Shown here: positions 11,953-27,352 of the stretch, piece after piece
Numbering within the stretch: position 1 is the stretch's first letter
Layout: every line of letters starts with the position of its first letter
NCBI GenBank assembly: GCA_028532985.1
Contig: JANCIK010000012.1
Span: 1,178,001 to 1,242,000, forward strand
Length of the DNA: 64,000 nucleotides
Reading direction: 5' to 3'
DNA from: Stropharia rugosoannulata
Lineage: Eukaryota; Basidiomycota; Agaricomycetes; Agaricales; Strophariaceae
Made by a program: the position numbers and the translations under genes
Notes under the pieces: model-generated
Told to the model about the DNA's origin: nothing
The model's input: only the letters and a program-made list of their open reading frames with translations
Databases searched by the model: none

Positions 11953-13440
11953 TTAAATACTCAGTAATCTCATATTTCCAGTCTTATGTTGCCTTACCTC
12001 CACTTCATCGGTATCAGCATCACCGTCTCGCCAGACAGCGACTGATTTTTGAATCTCAATACCTCCATGATAGCTATTGTTCCCCGATGTATGAGTCGTC
12101 GCTACGAAGTGCACCGGGCCGCCACTGCCTCCCAAAGTCATTGCTGCGGGAGGTTCTTTCATTCTGTTCACGTTGTTGTCTATCGTTACGTTGGTGACAG
12201 TAGATTGATTTGTGCGAGACATTATTTGAGCACGGTTGTTGAAGATGACTATGACGGTGTTGGCGTAGAGCTTCGAAATAACGAAGGCAGGCGCAATATA
12301 GTAAGCCTTTCCATTCCCTGCCGAGAATAGAACGAGATCAATGATAGCTACGCTAGCTATGTGAGCAGAGTCAGCATCTCTTCTTAACTGATCGGCGATT
12401 GGTGTTCATACCTGTCGCCGTGCCGGATTCTATTGTCAGCTGAATAAGCCTGATGATAGCTGTATGTGTTCTTTTGAAGCCAGTGTCTCTTTTCCATAGC
12501 TGCAGACAGGAGTTCCATGTCAGTTGCAGGGTTAGAATCAGGGTCAGTAATGTTGACGCACATAGTAACACATGGACAGTGCGATCAATACATCGCAAGC
12601 GGCGCTTCCAACGTGCCATATCTGTAGCAGCAGTTATCATATGTCAGGAGGAATTGTCAAGGTAGGCAGGGGACTCACCGTGATCTCGAGTCGGGCGCTG
12701 TCTTGCAGTGAAGAGTATTTCTTAACTTCGAAAGCTTTCACACCGGCCAAAACAGCACCCACTGCCTGGGTGAATGAGGTCTGGTGCATGGTCATTACAT
12801 AAATCAAGAGGGCAAATGAAGTACCCCGTACCAAGACCACAGCACCTGGTATCCAAATTGACCTTCCTGATAGAACCCAGATTCTGTACGCGAAGAAGCA
12901 CTCCACAATGAGACTGACTAAAAGCAAATAAAGATTAATTCCATCCTCGCCAATATACAGACAATACTTACCCAGAGCTGCTAATATCGGGATAGTAAAC
13001 CACACGTCCCCAATTTCATCCAGCCTTCCAAGATTACCAAAACCTTCCGCAAAGATAGAGAAGCCATCCCTGGCTAGTAGAACTGATTGAAGGGTATCGA
13101 GAACGAAAAGAGTATACACGAGAGCTTTCGTATGCCATTGATCTGAAGGAAAAGCGGTCCAATAAATATCTTTTGCGAGTCATTAGTTTCCGATCGTGGA
13201 ACACAACAGTACTAGGCCAAAGTACTTACAAACTTGTACCACGAGAATCCCGTACAGGGCCCAGTTCAATAGGATACCAAGGAACTAATTCAACAGAATG
13301 TCAGTTCGATGCGAGGTATGGTACTGGTTGCCATTTTACCAATGGACCCGCGCTACAATAAATCAAATTATGATAAGATTATCTGTGTAATTACGAAGGA
13401 AGGTATCGTTATGTGCTTACGCTGCCACCACTAAATTCAT
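11953..13440 (-). CDS. DUF6534-domain multi-pass membrane protein
   Basis: Member of a large basidiomycete family of polytopic membrane proteins of unknown role. Starting from the ATG at 13438-13440, the spliced reading is MNLVVAAAGPL, then FLGILLNWALYGILVVQVY (TM1-2), WTAFPSDQWHTKALVYTLF, GDVWFTIPILAALVS, ECFFAYRIWVLS and FTQAVGAVLAGVKAF. The family's C-terminal DUF6534 block follows: WHVGSAACDVLIALSMCYY, GFKRTHTAIIRLIQLTIES, AIIDLVLF and YYIAPAFVISKLYANTVIV. About seven hydrophobic segments precede a hydrophilic cytosolic-type tail rich in Asn/Thr. The stop used is the TAA at 11953-11955. A consensus donor (GAG|GTAAGG) just before it leaves open a further 3' exon. Family assignment is firm; function is unknown. 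Confidence 0.88.
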
Positions 13441-15709
13441 CGCGCCAGTAGTTGACGACCTTAATGAATGTCGGGAATGAACGACCTGCACCTAAGGGCA
13501 ACCAAATAGAGGGGGAAACTGAGTAGGCGGTGCTCGAGCGGACCTCCGCGTATATTTATCTAGTGAGCCCCTGGCACGTCCTGTTGGCCATGCGTGTTGG
13601 AGACGTCTGGTTTGGGAAAGCTTCTCACGAATGCCACATCCATTGTGTACCCGGTAGCGATCCATTACAACCAACCGTGGAATCTATAAAATAGTCCGAA
13701 TAAAGGCGGCGCGCTGATGTGTGATCGTGCGTCCTAGGTTGATATCGGCGGTTAAATCGGGCTTTGCTGCGTTCTCGTTCCCGGAAGCTCATGACCGCAC
13801 CCGGTCTATTAGTGATAATGTGATTTTTCGCTGGTGTGCGCAGTACTAAAGGGATGTCATAACAGTAGTTGAGGACACACGGAGGAACAAACATATTGTG
13901 GCGGATCCGAACAGTTAGGCCTGTGTTTTTCAAGGAAAACTAGAATAAAGTTTTCACGACACAACGGTGTTATGTACATGCTAGGCGTGACACATCTGCG
14001 ATGCGAATATGACGGGCGCAGGAAAAAAAGACGTCAACAGTATGTTTCCGCAATGCTGAAGTGGATCAGCCTACCGCCGAACAAGCCGCTCAGATAAACA
14101 TCCTCGGAAGTTCCAGAGCCGACTGTATTAAAAAACGTATAGTTAAGGGTAACGGTATGGTTCCGGACAGAAACATGGCACCTTCAATAGTCCTGACAGC
14201 ATGTAGGTGTACAGTCGCATAATACATTGCCAGTTTTATCTCACAAAAACTGCTGAAAATTATGCTCAGGACTCAGGAGTCTGATAATAAAGGCTGTGAA
14301 GCATGCAAAAGGTTGAAGAATTATTATTTTTCCATCTCATTTACAGTGATTACACAAATGCCATAGAGAAGCTGAGTTAATTTAAATCGTGGACGATAAT
14401 CTGAGCTGGCTCTACCTAGTACCAATGCAATTATTTGGAGGTCAAAGTAAGAATTTACCGTGATCTCGCTTTAATCTAGCCTGAGCTCGGCCTCTCCATC
14501 GCGTTTCATACCCTTTCGATCAAAGACCCAATGGGCATCAGTGACTGCTACTAAGATAGGGTACATACTGGTACGTACAGGAGTGATTGGTGACAACTTG
14601 TGGACTTATCTAGTCGGACGGCAACATATTCAAAGAAAAGAAATACTGTGTATCCAGCCCAGCTCTAGGCTCATCCTGTGTTCCTATGGCACTTCTCTCC
14701 GGCGATCGTTGCTGGAGGCTCCGTGTACACGTTTACGGTTCTATTTACTTGCTCTGGCAGTATCCCAAATCTTTTGACTGCGAGTAGGGTTCGATAATCA
14801 AGAACAAGCTTAATTGTACTAGTAGCCACCGATAGACTGGTTCGTTTATTGAAACTGATACATATATAAGTGTAAGTCTGCTTGGAGCCTCCTTTTGATG
14901 GAAGCCAAGGCAGGATCACATCCCAGAGTAACAAGTGGCTACACCGGGTAAAAAGACAGGTAGTGTCATCACGTACATATGCCCGGTCACTCGGGCATGA
15001 ATAAGTACGCCGCAGAAACACCTGAACACTGACCAGGCGTGACCTCCCCTATACGAGAAGAGGGTAAGCAATGCATGACTTTAAATTAATTGGCATTGGA
15101 TTCTTTCATCAGGACGGTATAATAAGATATTTGACCTAAATATGTCAATGAGCGAGAATTATCAAAGTAAGGCTTGATACATACTTGTGTGATAAAGACT
15201 TTAAGGACATCCTGAGCTATATACACGTGTAATAACTACGACATTAATATTGAACGTCCAAATAGGCGCCCATGACGTACGATAATACGGGAGGCTACAT
15301 CACGCACCCTTATTAAATTTGAAATTGGACTAACGATAAGGAGATGCTAGCATGTTTGCCGAGCACTCTAAATTAATATTCATATTTCATTTACATTCGG
15401 TTGTATGCTGTGAGATTTTGTGGAGTAAGTACGTCGTCAAAAGATATGTAGTCTTAAAATATGTAGGCGCGTAGTAATAATTTACAACTAATAACAGAAC
15501 AGAATGCTAGAGGTGCCATAGGGCATTAGTATCAGCAGCCAGCTCACGAACGAAGACCACACAAAGCTCGAGCGTTCAGTACCGAGTACTCAGTAGCAAC
15601 ATGTCCTCCAGGACTCTCAGCTAGGGCATGTATACCTCCATTTCTGTAACCTACAGTTTCTGTTTTCCGTGTGGGTCAATTCAAAGTTTTATTTTGATAA
15701 TGAGGTCCC
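13441..15709. other. Intergenic interval, no feature recognised
   Basis: About 2.3 kb between the DUF6534 start and the kinase 3' end. ORFs reach at most 116 codons, without family motifs. No repeats or RNA genes were seen by eye. Confidence 0.45.
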
Positions 15710-17594
<1,885 letters not shown>

Positions 17595-19970
17595 CGTCTG
17601 TGTCGCCGTGAAACTTCCTTGTTCGCTGGACGTTCAGACGTCGAAGAAGACAACCTGAGTGAAGGCGCGGTCAATCATGTAGCATTGGCAGAGCTGATGT
17701 ATAATAAGATTTTCAAAGACGTGCGAACACACGCCCACAAACACGCGACGGAGCAGGGCTAATCTCGGCTATCCGTCACAATTAGGAAACTCTTGCAATG
17801 CATAGAATTGTTTTTTGACTTCGAATTCCCGTAGCACGATAGCCCATCGCACTCGTTAATCGGTATATCTTGAGGGCAGCTGTCGCGTGCCTCCAGCCAG
17901 GACATCCTCTTTTACCATTTTTCTCTCATTGTACATAAATAAAGATATACCATTACTAATGTGAGCCTCACCTTGGTTACAAGATCCCTATTTAGGAGCT
18001 GCTGTACAAACATGCAGTTACGCCAATCCACTGGACTGTTTACCGTGTCCTCCAACGGCTGTATACGAAGTTGCAAACAGTATTTTCAAACTTTCAGCCA
18101 GGGAAGGTAAACCTGTCTTTCCTGTCTAAAATAAGCAGCAGAGGCAAGGACACGGGACTGGGCATTATAACGGGCTTGCATATGGCATGGTGTAGGGGGT
18201 ATTGACCGTCCGCGCTCCGAGAAAGCCATCATCAGCGCCCAAGCCAAAATAGAAGTCACTATGACAGGTGGAATATTTTCTCCTCCGCTTCTTGACTGCG
18301 CAGGCTAAAAATAGGCACACTGACTTATAAATGGGGGACGGACAATCTCAATTTCAAAAACGTTGGAAGTAACAGCAAGGTTGCGACAATCATACGTTTG
18401 ACCCACCACTCCCTACAATAGCCTCAAATAGCAGTACAACAGTTGCCAGGAAACAATTATTATACATCAAGCCTTTTTGTGCAGTGCCTTGTAAATGTAA
18501 TTGACCATGCCGCTGTGCAGGCATCTACTGGGCATTGGGCGGGCACTTATGACACTTTTAAGTATTCAATATTCAAACATGGTGCAAAAATCTCAGAGTA
18601 CTGAGCTAGTCCATTGTACTGTTCATCACTTTATTTTCTTTTAAAAAGCTACAGGATTGAGAAGTCAGATATTGTTGCATATTGAGGGGCCACATGGGAA
18701 CCATGCCTGAGTTGACGCTGCAACAACCGTGATTTGGTGCATTTCTCACTTAAAGGCCAGTTGTTTTAAGTAGTGTTCATGAGTTGCATGTACTCTGCAT
18801 GCACTGTTAACGGGTTATAACAGGATCAAATGCAGAATACTATTATGCCACTAGCCCCAGAACCATACGGTTGTCAGCATATTCTAGTAGTCTATACATT
18901 TGCCAGATATGGAAAACGTCAGCAGTCTCCATCGTTATAAGCTGCTATGCCGTCCATAGACTATGAAGCTTGTTCATCAGCGTCTACAGTCCCCAAAGAC
19001 TAAACATAAAGCGAAGTCCTCTATCGTTGACTTGCTCCTTGCATCACGAAATTTGTCATTTCTTGGAGGAAAATTTCTTTTCTAATAAACTGGGACCAGG
19101 CGAATTTAATCCCATAAAATAAATGTATATACTGGTCATCTGTATGCTGAATACTACCTTTTCCACAATGGTCTGCCACCCTCCGCACACAAGCAGCTTG
19201 CCTGCTGTGTTTCGAAATGTTGAGAAAAAGGCATACCGTTCTATCTTCTTCCATTTATTTTTCTCGGCCTTAACGGTCAGTATCTGTATGAAGGGATAAT
19301 TTTTGCGTTAATTGTAATTTGTAGTATGGTCGATCAGTACCTTATCGTCTATCTGAGCTCCCTGAGGACGGGGATGACCCCTTCATCATAGTATAGTACC
19401 GAGGGTATTTTAGCATCAGCTGTCTGCTATTCAGGAGTTTTTTTCAGTGAATTTCATAGCTTCAGAATCCAGAAAGAAAACAACCTGCTTGGGCCACTTG
19501 TTCACCTTGAGAGGGAGAATAGAAGAGATATAAGCTCGGAAAGTTCCACTATTAAAATCCGAACCTCTTGAGAACGAAAGTCAGCCTGTCCCTGCTAGAA
19601 ACAATGCAATAGGACGCTACACTGTAAGTAGTTCCTATATTGATTGCTAGAATTAAATTAGCACGAATTTCTGTCTTTTTACGCGTTCGTCGCATTGGTG
19701 AATTGTATCAAGCATGCGAGCAAGTTCGCGTCGTGAATGTTGGGTAGTGAAGAGTCCGCTCTGGAGAACTTACTCGGGTCATCAGTTAGTTCAAGGCTTC
19801 ATGCTCAGTAAGTAACACTGGAATAGAAACTGAGGGCGCGACACCAACGCGATACGCAGGATGCGGCATTAAATATTAAATCTTAAACTCTATTCAACTT
19901 CCTTCGTGCGGTTGGAAGAATCGATTGCTGCGAATTCGGTAATCAATCTGCTAATCATCCTGTAAGGAAT
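17595..19970. other. Intergenic interval, no feature recognised
   Basis: About 2.4 kb. It includes the promoter of the MAPKK gene and the 3' flank of the oxidoreductase gene. Only short ORFs without motifs occur, and the interval is rather AT-rich. Confidence 0.45.
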
Positions 19971-21355
19971 CTATTTGCTGTCCAAGGTATAAACCAGTTT
20001 TTCTGCAGATACGGGCTTCATCCACTCTTTGTGAGCGTCAGCGGACTTGATACGTTCGCTGACCTTGCCTGCACCGAGAAGCTTGAACCCATCCTCTACA
20101 ATGGCCCCAAGACCACCAGGCATCCGTCTAACAACGTTTGGAGTGATTGGGAACACATCGGCATCCTCAGAAGAGCCCGCCGAAAGGTACTCGTAGAACG
20201 CCACACTGAATGCCTTCCAGCCAGAAGGAGTCGGAAGTGCTTCACCTGTCACAAATAGTATCAGCCAACGCTTCTGAAAGTCGAAACGACGGATAATTTA
20301 AGATAATGTACCGTTATAGAGGATGTCATACCCCAATCCGAACCACACCGCACTGTACACGGGTGTTACATCGGCACGGACAATCTCCTTGTCCCATGCG
20401 TAACGGCGAATCACAGCGACCTTGCCGCCGCCAGACGCAAATGTCTGGGAGATCAGACCAGTTGTGGCATCCTCTGAGATGCAGTCGAGGGCATAGGAAA
20501 TACCTCCGCTCGCAGCACGGACTTCATCTGGCCACGCCGGCGAGTTGTAGTCGAAGACCGCATCTACCCCAATGCTCAGCAACTTTGCGTGGTGTTTAGG
20601 GGCCGCAGTGGCAAAAACCCGGTACTTATGTCCAGAGACTTCTCGTGCTCGCTTGAGAAGTTCAATGGCATAAAGTCCAACGGAAGTAGTTGCAGAGTAG
20701 ATAAGAACAACAGGAGATTCAGAGGTGGGCTTATCGAACTTGAATGGGCTGTCGAACGGCGCATTCAGTCCAATGTTAATAAACAATGCCTAGTAATTGA
20801 CGTCAGCTATGGCTGCTACTGGTTATCTAAATACGAGAAGGTTAACTCACTTGGGCGGCAGTCAATGAACACAGAGGTAATGTTGCTGCTTCTTCGTATG
20901 ATACTTTCTCCGGTATTCTTATAGAAAGATCTTCCTCTAAGATCGCAAATTCCGCAAAGCCTCCCGGACGGCAGTTTGCAGATGTAGCTACGGCAGAAAA
21001 CAGCTCAATGATACGGATAGAAGCGGTATTGATTATATCGGCTTACCTCCTTGTAGAAGCCCAGCAATGCGGTCACCAACTTTCCAGTTCGTCACTGCGC
21101 TGCCCACTTTATCGACTACGCCTGCGATATCGCTTCCTACAACGCGGCCCGGCCTGTCGGTTGGATGTGCAACGTAAAGAGCATCGACTGGGTTCAGTGC
21201 TACTGCGAGCACTTTTACCCTATGCACATATCAGTACTTCGTAGCTTTATCTTTACAGGAGGTTTGGCTGACCGGACTTCTCTTGCACCAGGTTCGGGGA
21301 CGGGGACGTCGACGATAGTGGCAGTATTGCCGGCAGCCGTGACTAAAGCTTTCAT
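19971..21355 (-). CDS. MDR-superfamily NAD(P)H-dependent oxidoreductase (GroES-like, enoyl-reductase/quinone-oxidoreductase type)
   Basis: Medium-chain dehydrogenase/reductase, likely an NADPH-dependent reductase of enoyl or quinone substrates. The start is the ATG at 21353-21355 (MKALVTAAGNTATIVDVPVP). The GroES-like domain shows ALNPVDALYVAHPTDRPG and GSDIAGVVDKVGSAVTNWKV. The Rossmann part shows VVLIYSATTSVGLYAIELLK in place of the usual GxGxxG-containing strand, plus GVDAVFDYNSPAWPDEVR and ALDCISED. The tail reads GFKLLGAGKVSERIKSADAH. The Cys/His ligands of zinc alcohol dehydrogenases are not evident, so this is the zinc-independent type found in fungal trans-enoyl reductases. It has about four introns. 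No polyketide synthase or other biosynthetic neighbour is present, so a secondary-metabolism role is not supported by context. Confidence 0.85.
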
Positions 21356-21745
21356 CTTGTCTTTTGAATGCCGGACTGGTTGAGTTACCGTCAAAGAAAA
21401 AGTGAGGTTTTATATGCCTACAAGTGCCTCAGATCCACGGATGATTAAGCTGAACACGTTGAAATCGTTGAACTGGGTAAGATGAGTCTTGACCTCACTG
21501 ATTTGTCAGACCGCGATTAACATAAATGCAGCTGATTGGCTGGCCTAATGATCATCCGCCTTACCAGACTGATACGAGAACAAAGGAAATGAGATCGATT
21601 GTGAACGACTAAAGCCACATAAGTGTGAGGTAAAAAGCTGATGGATACAATGAAGGGGGCTGGGGAAGGATGCGAGAACCCAGGAGTGGGCGTAGAACTT
21701 TGAGCCATGCGAAACCGGGAATGGACGGTGAACGAGGATAACGGA
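21356..21745. other. Tandem intergenic spacer
   Basis: 390 bp between the 3' end of the GTPase gene and the start of the oxidoreductase gene, both on the minus strand. It presumably holds the terminator of one gene and the promoter of the other; no specific motif was recognised. Confidence 0.4.
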
Positions 21746-24005
21746 CTAGGCGATGAATGTAAACTGCAGACCTTCATCATCCACGTCCATTCCCCCCGCA
21801 TTTGCCGCAGCTGTGTTTGAAGCTACCCTGTTAGCCTTCCTCGCTCGTTTTGCATCCTTCTTGAGAGTTTTCCTGCTAAGAGGATTGCTTCTCCCCATCT
21901 GCTGCAGAACGTGGTGGTCAACAGGTGCGTCGTACGCAGGTACGTTCTTGTCTTTCCGCTGCCGCTTTGGTTGACGCGTTTGCCAGGTAAGTGCATCCTG
22001 GTCGAGCTGCATGCTGGGCCCATTTGCGATCCCCAAAGGATCCGCTTCCCCTGGCGTCACCGAAGGGGAGCGTGAGCGTTTCCTGGGCACTATATGCTTA
22101 AGGTCGTCCGACTCCATTGGGACTCTGCAAGGCGAAGTTATGACATTCAATACATAACCGGAAGGGAGGTAGGAATACTAACCCATCTTCATCCATGGCT
22201 TGTGGGCCCTCAACAGCATCCCAAAAGACGTCCCCGTCTTCGTCTGCTCCCATAGGTATGTCGTCCCCGTCTCGATTTCCGAACACACCAGCATCAGCAG
22301 CCCCAAATAGTCCTTCTAACGTGAAAGGTTTCGAGAATTCTGTGACGATCTGAGCCTGACCAACATTCTCAGCTCCCGGTGCAATCACAGGTGCGGCTTC
22401 GCCGTTGCGCGTTGCGGGGACTAAAGGAGCATATGTTAGTAGGAAAACAATTCGCATATACTGACAACGCACCGGTAGACGGTATCATGGAAGGATGTAT
22501 TTCTGGGGGTACTGAGTAATAAGGAATTTTTTGTTGGTTCCAATCAGAAAGAATTTGACGAGCAGCCGAATTCAAGTCTGGGGTTCCTCCCTAGATCGGC
22601 CAAGTTAAAGTTAAACATGTCAACGAGTTTTTGGCGGGGAATAGATCTACCTTAAGAAGTCGGCCGTTGCTCAATGCCGTCATAGTTAAAAATTCGAGAG
22701 TATTCGAGAACTCGGGGAGGTTGTATATCTTTTGTAATGTTTCCGCTGGCGTTCGTCGTATGATCTCCTCGACTGGGTTAAATCAGCCATTGAAACGGAA
22801 CAGACGGCAGTGACGACTTACCCACTGCTATAGGGTCTTCTACGTCCTCAATCTTGACGACATTGCGCAGTAGAACGCTTGTCTTTTTGTTACCCTTCCC
22901 GTCGTCAAAGTCATCATCATCGAACACCACTCCAGGCGAGTCGATGATCCGCATCCCTCGTTCCAATTGTACCGACTGTAGGTCTTTTGTATGTCCCGGT
23001 TGAGCGGCAACAGCGCAGACCTTTTTGAATTGGGTACATTAATTGAGGCATTGCATGTCAATGAGAAAGAATTTACCTTGCTGCGCTTGAGACTGTTGAT
23101 CAAACTACTTTTACCAACATTGGGGTAACCGACAACACCTATCGTTACGCTGCCAGCTTTGGGTTTGTAAGCTTTTAGAAGCTTGAGTAAGGATGGTGCA
23201 GTAGAAGATGAGATATTGGTGCGTTGATGTTGCGAAGACGCGTTCGAAAGGAAAGGAAGAGTCGGCGTTGAGTGACGAAGATATTTCAACCAGTGTTGCG
23301 CATTGGATTTTGGTACAAGATCTATGAGCGTTAACTTTAGTGGGTCACGGTTCAGGAAGGGGAAGGGACAATAACATACCAATCTTGTTCAGAACAAATA
23401 CAAGTTTCTTTCCTTCTGACTCCCGACGTCTCACCTCTTCCTCCACAAGCCTACTACGGCAACCTTCCGGATCTCGTGCATCCAAGACCAAGATCACAAT
23501 ATCACTTTCATCGACAACCTTGTGCAGGGCTTTCAAGTAGTATTTCCGCATCTGCTCTCTTGTTTTTCCAGACATCATGCTTGGCCCTGACGGATCTGTA
23601 TAGCGTTGTTGTTGTGAAGATGAGGATGCCTCTGCCTCGTTGGCCAACATCGCCAGAGTTGATAGCGTCGGTTCAGATGCCATTGTGGCATCTGGATCTA
23701 TTCGGCGTTCCTCTGGAACCTGGAGGATTCGAGATAAGTATTGCCAACTGCATATGCTCCACCACTGACCATAGGTTTTGATTGTGCATTTCGTACTTTT
23801 ACTTTCAGGTTAGGCAACCGCGGAACTCCAGGGTCTTTTTTGAGTTCTAAACACGAAAACATGGCATAAGTATCATTCGAGCTTGTATAAACGAAAACGT
23901 ACTTGTTGCGAGCGGCACTGTTGGGCGCTTTGACTCTATGAACTCAATATATTCACAGGCAAATCCAAAACATCAACAAGCTAGCTCACTTGTTCTGCCC
24001 ATCAT
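21746..24005 (-). CDS. Circularly permuted nucleolar GTPase, GNL3L/Nug1-Grn1 type
   Basis: Nucleolar GTP-binding protein for 60S ribosomal subunit assembly and export. Two adjacent ATGs occur at 24003-24005 and 24000-24002. Short 5' exons give MMGRTKSKRPTVPLATK and KKDPGVPRLPNLKVKVRNA, a basic N-terminus with the family's KKDPG signature. A 51-nt intron with a GTCAGT donor then joins to VPEERRIDPDATMASEP. The GTPase motifs come in permuted order: G5 (LVLDARDPEG), G4 (FVLNKI|DLVP), G1 (GVVGYPNVGKSS) and G3 (RIIDSPGV). The C-terminal third is acidic (DEDGDVFWDAVEG), then strongly basic (PKRQRKDK, KRARKANR), ending at FTFIA and the stop at 21746-21748. The protein is about 620 residues. Which of GNL3L or Nug1 it matches best was not resolved. 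Confidence 0.9.
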
Positions 24006-25165
24006 TGAAGTACTGGTTTAGAAGGGAAAAGACGAAACCTCGACAAAACCCGACTGTAAATATTTGCATCGTGAAAGGGGATATCAGTCGTATTACATAA
24101 TCCTAATAAGTACTGCAGGGCATCTCCTTGGCATCTCCTGGCAGGTCTCCGGAGAGTGAATAACGGCTCAAGTGCACAGAGTATACATCCTATAGCGAGC
24201 TAAGGTGATATCCAGAACAAACCCAGGCACACGTTAACCGACCGCACCAACTACTTATGTTTTTCCTGCTCCTTTGGAGAGATTAAAGGTCTACAGTGCA
24301 TCGTTGGCCGCATTGGTTTGGCATTTGTTTTTCTTTAACAAAATTCAAACAAAACTCCAACAAAATTTGAAAGAAACATGAGGTTGCATGACCCACCCTA
24401 AGCTCTGCCGATCACATGGTACAGCTACTATCCCAATAAGTACACCTTATAACTTAAACGGGTAATTATTGCAAGTCTTCTGTTCGAGGCTTCTAAGGCG
24501 TCCGTATTGATTTAATGAAATATATGCTGCTGCTACTATTATCTGCCTGTCTGCAAGTAAATCGATATTCGTAGCCTTCGACTTCGAAAGACTGGAGGCC
24601 TGTTTTATGTTCCGATGGCTTCTTTGGGAGTTGGAAGAGCTTCAAAGTAGTTGCACGCCGCTCTGGCACTGCAAATCAAAAATCTCCCTCTCAAGTATTT
24701 CTGGAGACAACAATAATATTTCTTTCAGTGTCCCTCCTTTTATTTTGCGTACTTCTGTGAATTTTGTAAGCCCGCTATGTATGTTTAAGCTAACCGTATA
24801 TTTACTTATACTCTCGACGCCCAACATATTCTGGCTAACACTTTTGCAAATAAGTGACCCATTCATAATCTCCGTTTTTCCTCGCGAATTTCTCGAGTCT
24901 ATGTTGCGCATACAGGTAGCAGGACGGACCAATGGTAACAGGACGGACATTTTCGTGGACGCCGCCAGTGGGCAGAACCAGGTTGAAACCAGGTATGGGA
25001 ATTTCTTCCCACACTTCTGGCTATGCCTAGCTCAGACACTTTTGTTGTCAGTTGATGGTGTTCTAAGTTTTATCAGGGGGCATTGTGGGGCTGAAGACCG
25101 CCTGCGACAGACTTTCGTACTCTACTCATCTCGTTAACCTACCACACATTTGGATGTAAAGTCCC
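24006..25165. other. Divergent intergenic region
   Basis: About 1.2 kb between the GTPase gene (-) and the LCHN-like gene (+). A 176-codon plus-strand ORF at 24607-25137 lies just upstream of the LCHN-like start. It has no recognised motif and an opposing ORF on the other strand, so I do not call it a gene. Confidence 0.45.
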
Positions 25166-27352
25166 ATGTCGGATTCAGACCCTCAAGGCAGATATCCGCA
25201 AGACCTTGGTTCGTTAGCGCTACTTGCGGACTGATTTCATTCTCCTCGGACTGACTGATCTTTTTTGCACATACATAGTTGCCGTGTTTCATGCTTCATT
25301 CCACCCAACTCGAGGGAATATCATAGATTGGAGTGTAAAAGCTAGTGATGGTGGGCACCCCTTTGCTTGTTATGCAGCGCAGAGGGATCGTAGGATACTA
25401 ACGTTGTCGCGGCAGACCTTGACTTGGAACATCTTGAATTCAGCGCCCTGCCCAGCGGCCTTCACCTTGTCGAGCGCGATGTAGTGTATGTCTACCGCTC
25501 TTCGGGCGTGCTGTTGTTACTCACGCATCTTACACGCAGCTACTTCACCAAAGATGGACAACAAGGTGTCTGTGTTTTTCGTCGGCGGAAGACCACTGAG
25601 GAAGGCCATCGCGGCGTCCGCCTTAGCTCCTTGGGTATCCTACTGGCCAAATCCCATCGCCCGCGCCCATGGCTTCATCTCAAGGCGCTAAAAGAACTTG
25701 CGGATACAATCTACTCCACTGTCGAGGCTGCGGGGTCGGGCGACCTCCAACCAACCGCAGAGCACTGGGAACACGCACGTCTATTCTTCGAAGAACGTAA
25801 ACTACGACGGTCTGACCTCGGTGGTGCTGGTGACTGGACGGGGTGGAGTGACGAGCTGGATGGCGTAAGTCCGCAGTAACAGTCTGGATGCGCCCATCTC
25901 ATCATTTTACAGGCGTATTCAGATCCTCTGGACAGCAATCCTACTTTGCACCTACCTCATTTGCTACGAATACTAGGGCCCTCCGCCCTCACTCTGTACA
26001 AGCATGTCCTCGGCCGCAAGAGGATCATGATCTACACCCTCCCGCCGGTGGAGGTAGCTTCCATGCTGTGTCGCATTGCCGCTGACCTTTGTTTCGACGC
26101 ACAGTCGACAACTAATATCAGCAACCGCCTCTCTCCTCAGCATCGAGAACCTATCCATGTAGTTGGAATGGTTACACTAAATGACATCGACCGTTTGCGG
26201 ACGGAGACTAAGAGCGGTCACGGTTGGATAGCATGTACGTTGACTTCTCGATGACCCCCTGAATGATACTGATATCGATCAGGCACGACGGATGCCCTGT
26301 TCTTAGAGAAACCGGCACATTATGACCTTCTTATTGACTTAACGACTTGTACGGCCGACAAATCATCACGACCTACCTTCTACACTTCCAAAGCAACCCC
26401 TGGTCAACCGGTGCCCCAATATCGCCTGTCGACGGTACGCTTTGCGTGGAGCGATGTTAAATTAGTTCGTTTTCTCTCTAGTTTTCTATGACTTTCAGCT
26501 GATCGAGTTGTATTGCAGTGGAATGAGATTGACAGGATATTACAACTTGACGCTGATAACACGTCCCCACATACCTGCTGTGGAATGCCACCTTCATCTC
26601 AGCCCGTCAAATCCAGATCCATAACCGTTTGGACTGATGCGTGGCAGGTGTACGAGGACGTCTGCATGGTCTGTGCCGGATTGTGGATAGGGAGTTGGCG
26701 GGGAAACTCAACCATGTCATACTCCTCCGTGAACGGACCAGAGAATTGGGGCGCTGTGCAGCTTGAAGGAGACGACGACCTCAGCCTTGGTGGTACATAC
26801 GTCCGCAACGTGGGCATGGGTATCGAAGGCAGGCCGGTGGACAGCTCATCCACGTTAGGAGCAGGTAGCAGCAAAGCGGCTAAGCGAGCCAGCGCCATGT
26901 CTTGGTCGAGCGGAAAAGCTACGATAGTCAACCCCGCACCTTCTTCCTCGGGAAAAGCCCGTCAAATCCCGTCGGCGACGGTGCCGTCTGTTCCAGAGGG
27001 CGAGGAAGACCTCGCGCTAGCTGAGCTAGAGGAACTGGCTGTGCGCAGGCGGAACAGCCAACTATTGACCACTATGGCCATCTTGCAAACTTTCCATGCG
27101 CATACACTATTCCAGCTTTCTGTCCTCGAGGACGTACTGTCTCGCAGAGGTGTTGGGTCGTCATCGACATCGTCAGACATGGTGGTCTCACTAACGCCCA
27201 AAGACATCTTCGCATTCGAGCTTGGCCCACTCAGCAACCTCGACATCAAGTACCTCGAATGGCTCATTGATGAATATGTCGGAAGCCAGCCTAAAATTGT
27301 TATCAGACGTGGTTGGAAAGATTTGTTGGGCGCGATCCTTGGCTATGGCTAA
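25166..27352 (+). CDS. DENND11/LCHN-like protein (DUF2347 + DUF4484), Anr2-related
   Basis: Probable DENN-fold protein acting in membrane traffic; yeast Anr2 (Avl-nine-related) and animal LCHN/DENND11 are the named relatives. The start is the ATG at 25166. Splicing gives MSDSDPQGRYPQDL, VAVFHASFHPTRGNIIDWS, DLDLEHLEFSALPSGLHL, VYFTKDGQQGVCVFRR and LHLPHLLRILGPSALTLYKH, followed by IMIYTLPPVEVASMLCRIAA, HVVGMVTLNDIDRL and WIACTTDALFLEKP. These are the N-terminal LCHN blocks in order. The last exon (about 26519-27352) holds the DUF4484-like part, with a Ser-rich low-complexity stretch and the conserved-looking end FELGPLSNLDIKYLEWLIDE, VIRRGWKDLLGAILGYG. The protein is roughly 600 residues with five or six introns. 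Family assignment is good; the biochemical role is inferred from the family only. Confidence 0.85.

Noticed and set aside
13625..13933. 102-codon minus-strand ORF upstream of the DUF6534 gene
   Set aside because: No motif or splice connection; treated as chance.
24607..25137. 176-codon plus-strand ORF
   Set aside because: No motif, no family resemblance, an opposing ORF on the other strand, and it sits in the promoter region of the LCHN-like gene.
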